Assembly (NCBI GenBank): GCA_023053685.1
Contig: JALIGW010000026.1
Span: 3,068,742-3,132,741, forward strand
Reading direction: 5' to 3'
Length of the DNA: 64,000 nucleotides
Source of the DNA: Diadophis punctatus similis
Taxonomy: Eukaryota; Chordata; Lepidosauria; Squamata; Dipsadidae
Every line of letters starts with the position of its first letter. Position 1 is the stretch's first letter. Of the stretch, positions 11,401 to 45,818 are shown in pieces. The translations under genes and the position numbers were made by a program. Under the pieces are notes generated by a model. The model was not told the DNA's origin. It saw only the letters and a program-made list of their open reading frames with translations, and did not search any database.

Positions 11401-11656
11401 GTGTAATGTTGTTCGCTTACTAGAATAATCTGAAATTGTTCAGAGCACGAACAAAGGAACCGTGAACGCTTCAAAGGAGCAAAAGTTTAGGCCGAAGAAG
11501 GAGGGAGGGAGCGGTCTCTTCTCAAATACCTACCTTTGCAGACTTGATGATTTCTGTAAAGTTGTCCATGATAGATTTGACATCATCTTTCAGCCGCTTG
11601 TTGTAGGACTGGAGGAGAGTTTCTTTACTCTGGGGTAGGACGCGTTGCTGAGACAT
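7858..11656 (-). CDS. MED22: MED22 (SURF5), Mediator head subunit, two 3' ends
   Basis: Exons on the minus strand: 11534-11656 (start [20 protein letters not shown]), 11207-11287, then 10258-10476 (short form, stop after YYSSRYK) or 10268-10476 joined to 7859-8063 (long form). The short form is exactly 140 residues, the size of human SURF5a; it arises by reading through the donor GTACAA at 10267. The long form is 205 residues. MED22 pairs with MED11 in the Mediator head module and acts in RNA polymerase II initiation in the nucleus. The conserved core is [20 protein letters not shown]. The start codon sits two bases after an acceptor (CTCTCCTAG|CC), so an untranslated first exon must lie upstream, probably next to the RPL7A start region. 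Confidence 0.95.
7859..8063 (-). CDS. MED22: Alternative terminal coding exon of MED22 (long isoform)
   Basis: Spliced to the MED22 exon ending at 10268 (donor AG|GTACAA), this exon continues in phase as [19 protein letters not shown] and runs 67 residues to a stop, ending GVGAPEHP. The long human isoform has LCEANDLPLCEAYGR in the same place and ends GPGPTEHA, so the match is specific. The acceptor CGCCAAG|CTACGG has a branch-point-like CCTTAAC and a long pyrimidine tract (TCTCTCTCTCGTCTCTTTCC) upstream on the minus strand. AATAAA follows 43 bases after the stop. A plus-strand frame across 7751-8449 is only its shadow. The resulting protein is 205 residues against 200 in human. Confidence 0.85.
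8255..8406. repeat. (TATC)n/(ATATCT)n microsatellite
   Basis: ATATCT-type repeats to about 8335, then about 17 TATC units. This is GATA-class on the minus strand and lies in the MED22 long-isoform intron. Confidence 0.95.
8408..8922. mobile_element. Palindromic MITE with CCGTATTTTTCGGAGTATAAG termini
   Basis: Left end CCGTATTTTTTGGAGTATAA, right end CTTATACTCCGAAAAATACGG, flanked by TA on both sides. The interior holds two tandem copies of a unit of about 130 bp (TTTTTTCCAGCCCTAAGTC ... GCTCCGAAAAAGG). Other copies lie at 30989-31564, 41355-41538 (3' part) and 59585-59958. TA flanks suggest a Tc1/mariner-type mover. Confidence 0.75.
8938..9148. mobile_element. Partial TA-MITE copy
   Basis: Begins TAGGCAGTCTTGGACTTACA and holds TTGCTAAGTGAGACAGCTGT; truncated after GATCGCACAAGGGGATCACA. 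Confidence 0.6.
9208..9597. mobile_element. TA-MITE, full length
   Basis: Both ends are readable: ACAGGTGGTCCTCAACTTAC and GTCAAGGACTACCTGTA. The inner order is reversed relative to the 1742 copy. Confidence 0.75.
9850..9855 (-). terminator. MED22: Poly(A) signal candidate for the short MED22 isoform
   Basis: TTTATT on the plus strand gives AATAAA on the minus strand about 400 bases past the short-isoform stop. Confidence 0.5.
10541..10767 (+). repeat. Sauria-type SINE in the MED22 intron
   Basis: GAGCTGAGATAGCGCAGTGG head, GGCTCAAGGTTGACTCAGCC and a GTGCTATTGCTATT tail. It ends upstream of the acceptor of the 10476 exon in gene orientation. Confidence 0.85.
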
Positions 11657-11919
11657 GGCTAGGAGAGGAATGGACCAAGAAACAGCATCACAAATAACAA
11701 ATCCATGGAAAAATGCATTAAAAAACCCCCAAATCTAAAATCATTTTTTAAAAAAAGAAATATTGCCCATAAACATTCCATTTCAGTTTAAAGGGTTAAA
11801 ATTTGCACACGTGTCAGTGATATTCCCCAGCCACACATTTGCCTGCAAGCACATCAATATTAAAAAGAAGCCATAAATAGTCCAAAAACTGATGGATTTT
11901 TCTGATATAAATACATACG

Positions 11920-11923
<4 letters not shown>

Positions 11924-11994
<71 letters not shown>

Positions 11995-12036
11995 GTATAT
12001 GTATATATATATATATGTGTGTATACACACACACAG

Positions 12037-12092
<56 letters not shown>
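11924..12092. repeat. Two (GT)n tracts
   Basis: About 30 GT units at 11926-11984, a TATA-rich spacer, then about 25 GT units at 12040-12090. Confidence 0.95.
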
Positions 12093-12129
12093 TTTTTTGC
12101 TGATAAATGAAAATAAAGGGAGACTATTA

Positions 12130-12340
12130 TAGATCTATTTATTTATTATTTATTTATTTCTTGGTTCTTATATGCCGCCCTACTCCCGAGGGACTCAGGG
12201 CGGCGTACAGCAATATACAAGAACACTAGAAAATAAACAGTAATTAAAAACCAAGTTAAAAAGTTAAAAAATAAACAGTTAAAAAATATTCACCAACCAG
12301 ACATACCTGGGGGAGAGCTCAGATGGACTAGTCTCTACCC
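12130..12340 (-). repeat. Interspersed repeat 3' end (GCCGCCCTACTCCCGAGGGAC type)
   Basis: TTATTTATTT then TTCTTATATGCCGCCCTACT and AGGGACTCAGGGCGGCGTAC. Similar words recur at 31865-31910 and 46405-46440. Family not identified. Confidence 0.5.
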
Positions 12341-12839
12341 CCTGCCTGCAGTATACATATACATATACATATAGCAAATAATCAAGATTGAGGAGCCGAG
12401 AATCAAATGTCAGAAAACTGTATAATTTCCATATCTATTTAACTAACAGAGTGGGGGCAGATCTGGAAGCAAGGCTCCCTTCACACAACAAATAATCACC
12501 TTCATTTTAATCTATTGGATCCAGCTATTTCCCATAAAGGAGGGAGGGCACTATGAGAATAAGGCTAATGAGGACTAGAGCCTTGCTCCATACATTTAAA
12601 AGACCAGAGACAAAGTATTGCGAAAGTGGTTTGAGACAGCAATGCAGTTACTTAAAAATTGACCTTCTTACCTTATCAACACCCACCCTTTTCACTTCCA
12701 CTCCTTAATCAAGCATTTCTAATCCGAAAAGGAAGCTTTTTCCTGATTGGCTGAATCCTGAAAGCTGATTCGTTGTTTGGGGAGGGAGACTCTCTTCCTG
12801 TTGTATTCAGGCAGGGGTTGGACACACCCCTCGAGGACT

Positions 12840-13022
12840 CTCTAGGAGCGCGGAGAACCCTGATAGTCGCTTAACGTCTCTATGATGAAAAATCGGCTGA
12901 GACCGGTCTTCCGCTTCCGCATCTTCCCGCGTGATTGAGGGCCGAACCTCTCGCGAGAACCAGCGTGACTGCCATATATTACCCAGAAGGCACCGTTCTC
13001 TCTTTTTCTTCTTCCAGGCAAG

Positions 13023-13025
<3 letters not shown>
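12840..13025. promoter_or_regulatory. Divergent MED22/RPL7A promoter with a TCTCGCGAGA element
   Basis: GC-rich, TATA-less region between the two divergent genes. The palindrome TCTCGCGAGA sits at 12949-12958; this CGCG element drives TATA-less CpG promoters and is bound by BANP. RPL7A transcription should begin in the pyrimidine run CTCTCTTTTTCTTCTTCC near 12998-13014, a terminal oligopyrimidine start typical of ribosomal protein genes. The first MED22 exon should lie on the other side. A close divergent arrangement of these genes is known in mammals. Confidence 0.7.
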
Positions 13026-18075
<5,050 letters not shown>

Positions 18076-18100
18076 ATGTGTCAGTTTTTCTGTACATAAA

Positions 18101-18106
18101 AATAAA
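18101..18106 (+). terminator. RPL7A: RPL7A poly(A) signal AATAAA
   Basis: AATAAA 26 bases after the stop codon; the 3' UTR is very short, typical of ribosomal protein genes. Confidence 0.85.
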
Positions 18107-18370
18107 ATTCTAAACAAAAGGCTTCTGTGTGTGCTTTGATTACTTTAAAGGTTTTTTTTTTTTAGTAGCGGGTAACATGTAAACGGGGAAAATATTAGGC
18201 TTGCCGTAATGCTCCTTCCTCTTCCTATTTTCCTAACAACAGCCCTGTGAGGTGGATTGGGCTGAGAGAATTACTGGCATTATTCTTAGCAATAGTTCTT
18301 TGTCCTGTTTTCCATTACCCCCCTCATGCAATATCAGGGAAGAGTTGAACACGCTGTAAAAAGACACCAT

Positions 18371-18376
18371 TTTATT
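18371..18376 (-). terminator. SURF1: SURF1 poly(A) signal
   Basis: TTTATT (AATAAA on the minus strand) 361 bases past the SURF1 stop. RPL7A and SURF1 end tail to tail with about 240 bases between the signals. Confidence 0.6.
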
Positions 18377-18736
18377 TGCAGTATTGCAATATTCCAAGAA
18401 ACATTCAAATTACCACAAATATAGGATACCTCCGCTGAAGCTCCTAGTTTTAATCGATTTCTTGGCGAGCCCACATTTGAAAAGATTTTTTTTTCCCTTC
18501 AAGACTCCCCATTACTTAATTGTCTTATGATAACCAGTAATATTTCCCCAATTATGTGAGGATCAGCTTACTTTTTAAGAGAAGGTCTGCCTTGGTTTCC
18601 AGCAACTCCTGGCTTGGGTGAGACGTCCACCAAGAAGTTCCAAATCATCTTCCCAAATGCTCCATTCTACAACCTGGGCTAGATGTCCACTTTTTAAAGC
18701 TGCACCAGAACCACGTTCTTCCAACAGTTGAAGGAC

Positions 18737-21700
18737 TCAGAAAGGCACCTTCTGAATGAACCTCTTGTACCACAAGAAGGAAGTGGCCGCAGAGAGGCCG
18801 TACCTGCGCAGAAGGAGCAAACGTTCGATTTCATGTACGTGAAGGCTCGTCTTGAGTTGTTCTGTATCATCCAGTTGAGCCATCAGTTCAGAAACAATTG
18901 CTGCTTGTTAAGGAGTTATTGTGCTGTTGAGCACACAACACAGTGAAATAGGGATCGTGGTTGTGGTGTTGCAGTTTGATATGAATGCTATTCAGTTTTG
19001 TTTTAGGCTGCAAAGAATCTTTGCATCATGTAGAAAGTTACTGGCATAAACGTCAAGAAATAAAAGCAGGATTTTGCAGCGGCTTAACTCGTATTAGGGA
19101 AGGGGTATTTTAACAAATTGGAGTACAAATTTGTGGCTCGCTTGCAGATTTACTCTTCCTCATCTTGCCCACTCTTGCCCGCCCCTCCCCGCCGGCTAAA
19201 ACAAATGTGTTGCTACTCACCAAGTAAGTATATACTGCATGTGCTCATTTCGTAAAGTTACTCTGGTCTGGCCCCCGATCGGTCCCCCGGGAACTGAGCT
19301 TCCTGTGGGTATAGAGAGAATTGGAGCTCGATTCAGTAAGATTTTGTATGTGTTGCCCACCCAGAAGTTTCAATAAACTTAGAATGATCACTTCAAAGCT
19401 CTCTCTCAAATATTGCTGCAAGAAACTTTCCCCAACATTCTGTCCTTCGATGTTCATGGAATTTTAAGTCCCATAATTACCAAAAGTTGGGCTTTTCTAT
19501 GGAGACAACCCAGTGGTGAGTTTCAATTATCTTTGCTACCGGTTTAGAAACGGGAGTGCGCGGGTGCACTTTGCGCGCACACAATGCTTCTGCACATGCA
19601 CAGAGCATTTTTATGTCTCCGGGCGGGTGGGCGGAGCCTCCCACTGCCGCTGCCACCAGTTCGCCCAATCCGGGGCGAACCGGTAGCAACCCACCACTGA
19701 GACAACCTCCCTGCCATTAACACTATTGGCACATCTTCCCAAGGGGAGTGTATATCAGTGTGTTTATCGATTGCTTCCCATTAGTTTACACCTTGAAGCA
19801 GTTTTTTACGCTTTAATAAATCCCGAAGCACTCTTATTTAGTACAAAATTAATCAAGGTAAGTACGCAAATCACATGTGATGGTTTCTGTGTCACTAATC
19901 CATAATGCCACTGCCACAGGTGAGCATTCTAGTTAGTCTTGAATTTCATCAAGATCTGCATTCTTCACATGTGCAGCTAAAATAGAAGCAGGCGAGCTGA
20001 CATCCTGTGCTTGGTTTGGGGTTACAAATCCCACAATCCTTTGCCTTTGGCAAGGAATTTAAATCTAAAACACCGTATTACGGGGCCATAAAGTGGCTCA
20101 CCTAACCTAAGGCCTGTTCCACTCCTAAATTTATTTACTGATTTGTTTGTTTGTCAAACATGTACAAGATAAGTATAGGTATGAACAAACATAAACAAAG
20201 GAAAAGTAGAGATAAATTGGGATAGTAAGACAGGGAAGGTAGGCACGCTGGTGCGCTTTTGCACGCCCCCTTTACGGACCTCTTAGGAATGGGGTGAGGT
20301 CCACGGTAGACAGTTTGAGGTTGAAGCTGTGAGGGTTTGAGGCAGTTGTATTTTCTGCAATCCTTAAACTATCTAATGGACATCTGATGTGAGTCAATTT
20401 TAAATTTTGCCTAGGAAAACTGTATGCAACATCCAGGAAAATCAGAGGGCGGGGCAATGTTTTTCGGGGACTTACTATAGTCTGCATCAATAAAAATGGG
20501 TTCTGCTCCGGTGACTCTGGCCATGGCATCCAAATCACGGTAAAACCAAGTGTTTTGTTCAATGTTGTTTTCCGGCACAAAAGCTCTCCGAGGTTCTGAT
20601 AGCCTCACCAGCCCGTTGAGTTCAATATCCCCTTCGATCTAAAAAAGAAAAATCCAACTGCAATTTCTATTCTTCAAAACTTTTGACTAGTTCAGGGGTC
20701 TGCAACCCGCGGCTCTGGAGCCGCATGTGGCTCTTTCATCCCTCTCCTGCGGCTCCGTCGCTCAAAATATGCATCACAACCGCCAATTTGCGACATCCGC
20801 CAGCAGCGATTTATTGAGCTTTTTTACCCATCTTTTTTTTTCAGAGTTCAAAATGTTTGTTGCATGCAGAAATAAAAAATTGTCTTCTCTGTAGCAGTTC
20901 ACTGATTTCACAAATGCAACACACTATGGTTTTTTTTATAGATAGCATAAAGGTAAAAAAACAATATATGCAGTGTTATCTTCCTTTTAGATGTCAAAAA
21001 GGGTTTTGTGGCTCCCGGTGTTTTCTTTTCTGTGGGAAACGGGTCCAAGCGGCTCTTTGAGTATTTAAGGTTGCCCACTCCTTGTCATGGTGTGAATATT
21101 GTCAGTTGTGAGTCTATGCAGGGTGATGCACCCCTATCCTAATATTATGGTACATTCCAATACAAGCAGACACGTGATATGATGTTTGCACATGTCTACA
21201 TTCCTAATCCATCATTAATTCTTCTTCTGCTTGACCTGAACGGTCGTGTTACTCAGCAAAATGTAGTTTATTCAGGATTTATTGTTTTTGTACCGAAATA
21301 AATATTTTCTATTAGACATTTAATCTCGGTTTCATTTCTAACTATTGAATTCCAAGTAAAGATCCAACATCGCCTCTATGAGATTTTATTCTCATCCTAA
21401 CATTCCTGGACTAGTTCAATCCAAAGCAAATACATAAAGGAACAAAACTGTTTCAACACATATTATAAATTATTTCGATCATGGGACCTTATTGTCCCAG
21501 GCAGAATTTCATGTTATGCCTTTAAGCAGAGAGGGCTACAGCGTACCTGTCCCTTTAATCTGGTCTCTGGGTTCATCCTTTTTCTGGGAACAAATCCTCT
21601 GTTGACAAGAATCGTTATCCTACAGGTTTAAAAATAAAAAAAAATAAAAGTCACACTCAGTGTCAACTTCAGGGTTGACAGCAAAGCTGCATTTTATTTA

Positions 21701-24700
21701 CTTAAAACATTTAGATAGCCGCCTATGTTTCATCCAACTCTAGGCGGCTACTTAAACCTTGGAGGTGATAATATACACACCCAAGGTCAGTGCAGTAAAA
21801 GGGAGTGATCACGTGGGCGCCGCTCTCTACGTTAGACATGATACGGCCGGCATTCCTGGCTTCTTTCTCAGGGTCGACTGGGGATCGTGGAAGCACATAC
21901 AGCTCTTTGGTGTGGTCAAAATGACCTCTGACCTTGACAGGCACGTATTCCAATTCGTTCAGTTCATAGAGGCTGTAGAAAAGGAGCGAGACAGGAAGGA
22001 AAATCTGGGTTATACAGTAGCTCAGGCAGCAAAAGCCCCCTGGTGAGAAAAAAAAAAGTTTTGCCAATGAATATTTATTATTTATTTATTTATATGGTCG
22101 TTTATGAATGAGAGCAAGGGGAAACGGACAAACTGAACTGCCTGTAACAGTAAAGAAAGAGGCAACACCTTGAACTTGCTATAAAGAAAACTTAAGCAAA
22201 CCAACTGCTTGAATATACAGATCTGTTTTCAAATACCCGGAAAATTGTAATGTCCTACTACTTTTTTTGTCCCCCGTATGACATAGTTTCTGCCAATTAG
22301 CTAGCAACTGGAACAATTATGACTGCCAGGGCTACAGTTCTCATAAAACTAGCAACAAAAATAGTTTGCAGTGAAATGAGGCAAGCCAAATTCATGTGGG
22401 GCAAAGGTGGGATTGTCATAATTTCCCTACCGGTTTGCCCAGTGCGCGCATGCTTGCTTTGGTTGCGCATGCGCCTTCCACACATAAGCATGGCCTTCTG
22501 CGCATGCGCTTCGCTCGCACACGCGGCTTGAAAACGTGGCTAAATAGGATGGCATAGCGCCGGAGACAGCATAGAACCAGTAGTAGCAGGTCACTACTAC
22601 CGTTTACCCTGAACCGGTTCAAACCGGCTAAATACCACCTCTGATGTGGGGAAACCTCTGCCCTGGCAGCCATTTTATTGTTATTTGTATACTACATTTT
22701 GAAAAGAAGCTCAAGTTAGATCGGGGTTCTCCAAACTGGGCCATTTTAAGACTTGTGGGCTTCAAGCTCCCGGAATTTCCTCAGCCAGCCATGCTGAGGG
22801 AATTCCGGGAGCTGAAGTCCACAGGTCTCTTAAAGTTGCCGAATTTGGAAAACTCATGAGACAGACGAAAGAGAATTTGTTGAGGACTGAAGGAAGCAGG
22901 AAAAAGGAGCGGCAGCAAACAGTGGCACCGGTTTTCTTCCTGATGAAAATGTAAAAAAATTAATAATTGTGTGGTCTTCCCACCAAAATCAAAGTGGAGG
23001 TGCCCATTTGATGTTCTTGGTAATATTCTAAATTCTCTTTACCATTCCCAAAAGACACTTACTCTGTTGGCAGTGGAATTGGCTCGGCAGAAACCCTGCT
23101 CTCTAGTTCGGCAATCAGTCTCAGCTTCCATTCCCGCCGCTGAACCTGACATAAAAGCACAAAATGTTGGACTTTTGTTCCATTGTCAAGTAAGAGAAAC
23201 ACATCTCGATCTACAGAATTCCTCTCTCACAACAGCGAAGTAGGAAGCTTTTAAAACTCGCTCTCCCGAATAAAGTAGAATAATGAGAGTAACATTCGGA
23301 AGAAATACCACACACATTTAAAAGTCTTGCTTCACAAGAGCAATTATTGCAGTTGTAACTTCGGTGACTAAATGAACTATTGTAAGTTGAGCATTACCTA
23401 TAATTAATCCTACTTAAAACCAAAAGATTCACTGCCCTCAAAAAAGAACACATTTAGCACAAAAAGAAATTCGCTCAAGCCATAATCCTAAATTACGTGA
23501 GAGTCCCTTTGCATTCCATGCATCGTAACAGCTTGACTTATACCACACAAAAGGGTAAGGAAACATGAGAATAAGTTTTCTAAGCTACCCAAAAAATTTC
23601 GCAAGCCTCAGATAAAAACTCCAAGCAGCCAACCTTCACTTCATGTTATTTACCTGCCAAGAGCCAAGGAAAAATGAACCTATTGGGATGAGCAGAAGTC
23701 CCCATTTTAGTATGTTTTCTTCTGTGGCTCTGACAGTAGCAGCTGAGGCGAAGTTTCTGGCTGGACAAAGCCTCCAGCAAATTTCTGGGGGTGGGGAGAG
23801 AGAGAAAAAACACCATTAGTGGCAAAGCTATTTGTAAATACTCAAGAGGTAGCACCAGGTTTATTTCTCAAATTTCTACTGCACTCATCTTACCTAGCTG
23901 ACTCTGAGCAGTTTATTCATAAAATAACATACCGTTGAATATTTTATTGTAAGCTGCCCAGAGTTACTCAGGGCAGATGGGCAGTATAGAATAATCAATA
24001 TGACTGCTGTTTGTATTTATTTGTTGCATGGATGTTTTTCCTGTTTGAATGTTTTTTCAATGTTTTTATAATTTTTAGAATGGCAAGAATTAAAAGGGTT
24101 TTTTTTTATAATTTTTAGAATTGCCCAGAGTCCCTTGATTGAGCTGAGTGGCTGGAGAAATTGAATGAATGAATGAAGTAGAAATGTCATAGAATGAATG
24201 AATAAAAATATAAAGCAACAGTGTTCTTTTTTTAAAAAAACATAGGTTTTTTTTCCTAAAAATAAAATAAAAAAACAGGTTAGTTCACAGGGGTTCAACT
24301 CACTCGGGGGTTGCTGTAAACCATCTTTCCAACAGCAGCGGGCAAAAGACCTCGTTCCATCATCCAGGCAGGAAAACTGAAGGAAAAGAGTAGAAGTTGT
24401 GAAAAGAAATCCCAAAGTCAACAAATTTCAATGTATTCGATTTATTTCACCACTGGTTGACAGTGAACTTCAACCCAACCCCTCAACTCATTGAGAAGAG
24501 GGCCCGGCCTACCTCGCAGGGCTGTTAAGAGAGCCAAGCTAGGGCCTTCCAGCTGCTTGGCACGCCAATGCCCATAAACCTCCAACATGGGCTTTCAAAC
24601 GACCCTTGCCACTGAAATTTACGGTCCTTCAACTGTTTGGCACTCCAGTGCCCATAACTCCCGATGAGGCCTTTCAAACTACCTGTGCCATTGAAACCTC

Positions 24701-25289
24701 CCCTTCCGCCAAATATTTGGAACTCCAATGCCCATAACTCCAAGCTGGGACCTTTCAAACTACCCATGCTACTGCAAGCTGGGGCTCCCCCAACTGTTGG
24801 GCACTCCAATACCCATAACTCCCTGACAGGGCCTTTCATACTACCCATGCCACTGCAAGCTGGGTTCCCCCAACTGTTTGGCACTCCAATGCCCATAACT
24901 CTCAGCCGGGCCCTTTCAAACTACCCATGCTACTGCAAGCCTCCCTCTTCCAAGGGCATGGCACTCCAATGCCCATAATTCCCCTTTCAAACTACCCATG
25001 CCATTGCAAGATGGGGTTACCCCAACTGTCTGGCACTCCAATGCCCATAACTCCCCCCCACACACACGCCGGGTCTTTCCAAAGAGCCCCGTCCTAAGCC
25101 CCACTGGGCTGAAAGCGGCTGCCGGGCAAGGTCAAAAGGCCCCATCCAAGGGGACGGGCGAGGCTCGACCTGCCGAACAGCCGCCTGCAAAGCGAAGCGA
25201 TGCTGTGGCGGCGTCGCTTCTCTCACCCGGAGCCTCCCGAGGGCGCCCCGGAATCCCCCGTCGCTTAGTAACCGCCGCCACGCCGCCAT
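18737..25289 (-). CDS. SURF1: SURF1, cytochrome c oxidase assembly factor
   Basis: Nine exons on the minus strand: 25227-25289, 24304-24376, 23654-23784, 23063-23145, 21781-21972, 21547-21619, 20476-20638, 19221-19302, 18737-18803. Together 927 nt, 308 residues; human is 300. SURF1 is an inner mitochondrial membrane protein of the SURF1/Shy1 family needed for complex IV assembly around COX1. Visible features: basic N-terminus [12 protein letters not shown] (targeting), first membrane segment [16 protein letters not shown] followed by [58 protein letters not shown], and second membrane segment [18 protein letters not shown]. The presequence exon 2 ([14 protein letters not shown]) is poorly conserved, as usual. 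The exon-5 donor is the weaker GTGTGT. Confidence 0.96.
19511..19699. mobile_element. hAT-type MITE with perfect 8-bp TSD
   Basis: Flanked by AGACAACC at 19503-19510 and 19700-19707. Ends CAGTGGTGAG and CCCACCACTG, with ACCGGTT/GAACCGGT inside each end. The core is rich in GCGCACAC and CATGCACAG. Confidence 0.85.
20120..20410 (-). repeat. Non-LTR retrotransposon 3' end (same family as 4766)
   Basis: Minus-strand match to the 3' UTR GGGGGCGTGCAAAAGCGCAC and GACAAACAAACAAATCAGTA tail. Confidence 0.6.
20695..21096. mobile_element. hAT-like element, GGCTCTGGAGCCGCATG type
   Basis: Starts CAGGGGTCTGCAACCCGCGG and ends GGTTGCCCACTCCTTG. The body holds GCCGCATGTGGCTCTTT and GCGGCTCTTTGA, a vertebrate-wide hAT repeat type. 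No matching 8-bp duplication is visible. Confidence 0.6.
22402..22643. mobile_element. hAT-type MITE with perfect 8-bp TSD
   Basis: ATGTGGGG at 22394-22401 and 22644-22651. Ends CAAAGGTGGGATT and ATACCACCTCTG; ACCGGTTT and GAACCGGTTC lie near the ends. Confidence 0.85.
24545..25060. repeat. 80-bp minisatellite in SURF1 intron 1 (7 units)
   Basis: CACTCCAATGCCCATAACT recurs at 24561, 24641, 24721, 24802, 24882, 24962 and 25034, so the period is 80 (last step 72). Each unit also has CTTTCAAACTACCCATGC. A minus-strand frame of 123 codons across it is a by-product of a period not divisible by three. Confidence 0.9.
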
Positions 25290-25365
25290 CTTGCCTGGGA
25301 GGGGAGGCGGGGTCAAACGAAAGGGCACTTCCGGGTCGCGCCGCCGCGACTTCCGGTGCGGAAGC
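25290..25365. promoter_or_regulatory. Bidirectional SURF1/SURF2 promoter
   Basis: Only 76 bases separate the two divergent start codons. GCCGCCATCTTG at the SURF1 start is a YY1 site (AAGATGGCGGC). CACTTCCGGGTC and GACTTCCGGTGCG are ETS sites. The mammalian Surf-1/Surf-2 promoter uses the same pair (Su1 bound by YY1, Su2 by ETS factors). TATA-less and CpG-rich. Confidence 0.85.
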
Positions 25366-30745
<5,380 letters not shown>

Positions 30746-30988
30746 CAGGAACCAAATCTTTCCGTTGGGTCAAGCTCCAAGTTTGTTTAGTGTGGCGAGA
30801 AGACTACCATTAGAACTCAAAACATGTTGCGTTTTATTTAACCATGGTCCTTTTTGGGGTGGGAGGGAGGGAGGGGGTTGTATACATGTCATTGTACTTC
30901 ATTTCTATAAAGTTGTTTGACTCTACGGCGTTTCTCAAATTCTTCACCTGACCGTCAAGGGCAGACTTGCCACGAGGAAATAGCGTTT

Positions 30989-31564
30989 CCGTATTTTTCG
31001 GAATATAAGACGCACCGGAGTATAAGATGCACCTTAGATTTTTGGGAGGAAAATAGGAGGAAAAAAAATTCTGCCTACCAGGTGTTCATCTGGCTAGTCC
31101 TTAGCCTGGTCAGCTTCAGCACATTTGTTTGCTCACTGGTTTTGAGGTTGGGGCTGTGCTTCTAAAGCACAGCTGATCGTCGGAGGGAGCAGCAATTAAA
31201 AAAGCAGGCAAAACCCGGAAGATCGCTTAGCTGGTGTTGGGGCTGAAAAACAGCTGATCCTCGGAGGGAGATCCAGTGACTAAAGCAGGCAAAGCGCGGA
31301 AGGAGTAAGAAGGCAGCAGCTGTCCCGGGTAGCCATTTTGGGCACCGCGCATCGAGCGTTTGGAGGCTGAAAACGCAACGCGCTGAGCCCAAAAACACAA
31401 GCCATTGTCGGTGGCAATTTCTGCAGCCAGGAAGAGGACGCACGGAGGCCGAAGGGTAGGGGCTGGCGGGTGGGCAGGGCTACATTCGGAGTATAAGATG
31501 CACCCAAATTTTCAGCCTCTTTTAGGAGGGAAAAAAAGTGTGTCTTATACTCCGAAAAACACGG
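30989..31564. mobile_element. Palindromic MITE, CCGTATTTTTCGGAATATAAG type
   Basis: Left CCGTATTTTTCGGAATATAA, right TTATACTCCGAAAAACACGG. The interior shares TTCATCTGGCTAGTCCTTAG (inverted) with the copies at 8408 and 41355. Confidence 0.75.
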
Positions 31565-31994
31565 TATGTCAGAACCCCAAATTTTCATTCAATTTCTAAT
31601 CCTGCTGATCGCTAAGCAGTGAACAACTGCAGACAGCAGGCCAAATAATACTTATTTTTCTAGGAAGGGTTTCCTTAAAAAGAGAGAACCTCGGGCGGGC
31701 ACGGTTCTCGTTTAAAAATTGTGGTAAACGAGTCTGCCTTAACAAAATCAGAATAAACAGCAACTGGCTTAAGTTGTGTGTTTGACCTTGAACTTGGAAA
31801 ACCGAAATATTTTCAGTTTTAACATCCCAGCTCTGCCTTCTAGTACAATCAGATTAATTTAATTTAATTAATCATTCTTATATGCCGCCCAACTCTGGCG
31901 GGACTCAGATTAGAGGTTTGGAAACTTTTGTGCAGTAAAAACATGTCTGGAACAGTGAAAGGTCTCCAGGAACGCTGAAGCGGGAGACCAATTA

Positions 31995-32367
31995 TAGGTA
32001 ATCCTCAACTGACGACCACAATTGTGCCCAAAACTTACGTTGCTAAGTGAGACATTCGTTAAGCGAGTTTTTGCCCTGTTTTACGGCTTTTCAGCATTCC
32101 CCACGGTCACGTGATCGAAATTTAGACACTTGGCAATTGAATCCTATTTAGGATGGCTGCAGCATTCCAGGGTCATGTGACCTCCTTTTGCAACCTGACA
32201 AGCAACGGGGGAAGCCGGGTTCACTTAACAACCATGTCACTACCCAACTGCAGTGATTCGCTTAGCAACTGTGGCAAGAAAGGTCGTAAAATGGGGCAAA
32301 ATTCACTTAACTGTCTCGCTTAGCAACAAATTTGTGACTGAATTGTGGCCGTAAGGACTACTTGTAC
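31995..32367. mobile_element. TA-MITE
   Basis: AGGTAATCCTCAACTGACGA to GCCGTAAGGACTACTTGTAC. Confidence 0.7.
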
Positions 32368-32391
32368 ACAATTCATTTGTTGCGGGAAATA

Positions 32392-32394
<3 letters not shown>

Positions 32395-32451
<57 letters not shown>
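32395..32451. repeat. (CA)n microsatellite
   Basis: About 28 uninterrupted CA units. Confidence 0.95.
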
Positions 32452-32452
<1 letters not shown>

Positions 32453-33117
32453 GAGTTAAAAAGTGGCTGGAAGAGATCCTGATTTTGCTCTTAACTGTCA
32501 CAGAATGAATATTTTTGAAGTGCTGCAATCGTGCAAAAATTCTCTTTATAACTCATGTGGAGTAACCGTTAGATTTATAACTTGGATGGCCTGTTCTCCA
32601 TCTGGGATGGGACTTCGTTTTAATTACAACTTGACCGTCAACCAAAAACCAAAAAAGGTAAGATGCAACACCCATCACACTGAAAAGTACACAGCAAGGT
32701 TTATCGGATCGCAGTAGCTTTAAATTTAAAAAGAAAAGAAAAAACAGTTGTCAAAAAGAAATTTAACCGTGGCAGAAACTCAGCACAAGCCAGCTGCTGC
32801 TTCATTCCAATTTTTCGGGAGATTATAGGAGAGAAAATCGCGGGCGCGTGAGAAAAACAACAACCACCCCCCAAAACGTTCTTGAATGAAGAATGATCCG
32901 GCAACAAGAATCGGATTATCAGTATGTTCGTGAACTAAAACAACTTTTAAAAAAAAGAAACGTGAAAGAGATTGCACCTTTAAAAAGGGAGAGAAAATGG
33001 GGGCACCTGTAAAAAAAATATGCCAGTTTTGTTCGGTTTTTAATTCCCAAAACTGTGAGTCAGTTCCCAGATGCTGTGTTGCTTCTTCTTTTTTTCCTCC
33101 TCCTCCTCCGTTCTTCT

Positions 33118-45818
<12,701 letters not shown>

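Larger units (their letters stand above)
30746..32394. other. SURF2-SURF4 intergenic stretch
   Basis: Holds the SURF2 3' UTR (no canonical AATAAA seen; TATAAA at 30907), the palindromic MITE at 30989-31564, a GCCGCCCAACTCTGGCGGGAC repeat fragment near 31865-31910, and a TA-MITE at 31995-32367. No further gene visible. Confidence 0.6.

Noticed and set aside
24525..24896. 123-codon minus-strand frame with repeated ALEC.T words
   Set aside because: Product of the 80-bp minisatellite in SURF1 intron 1.
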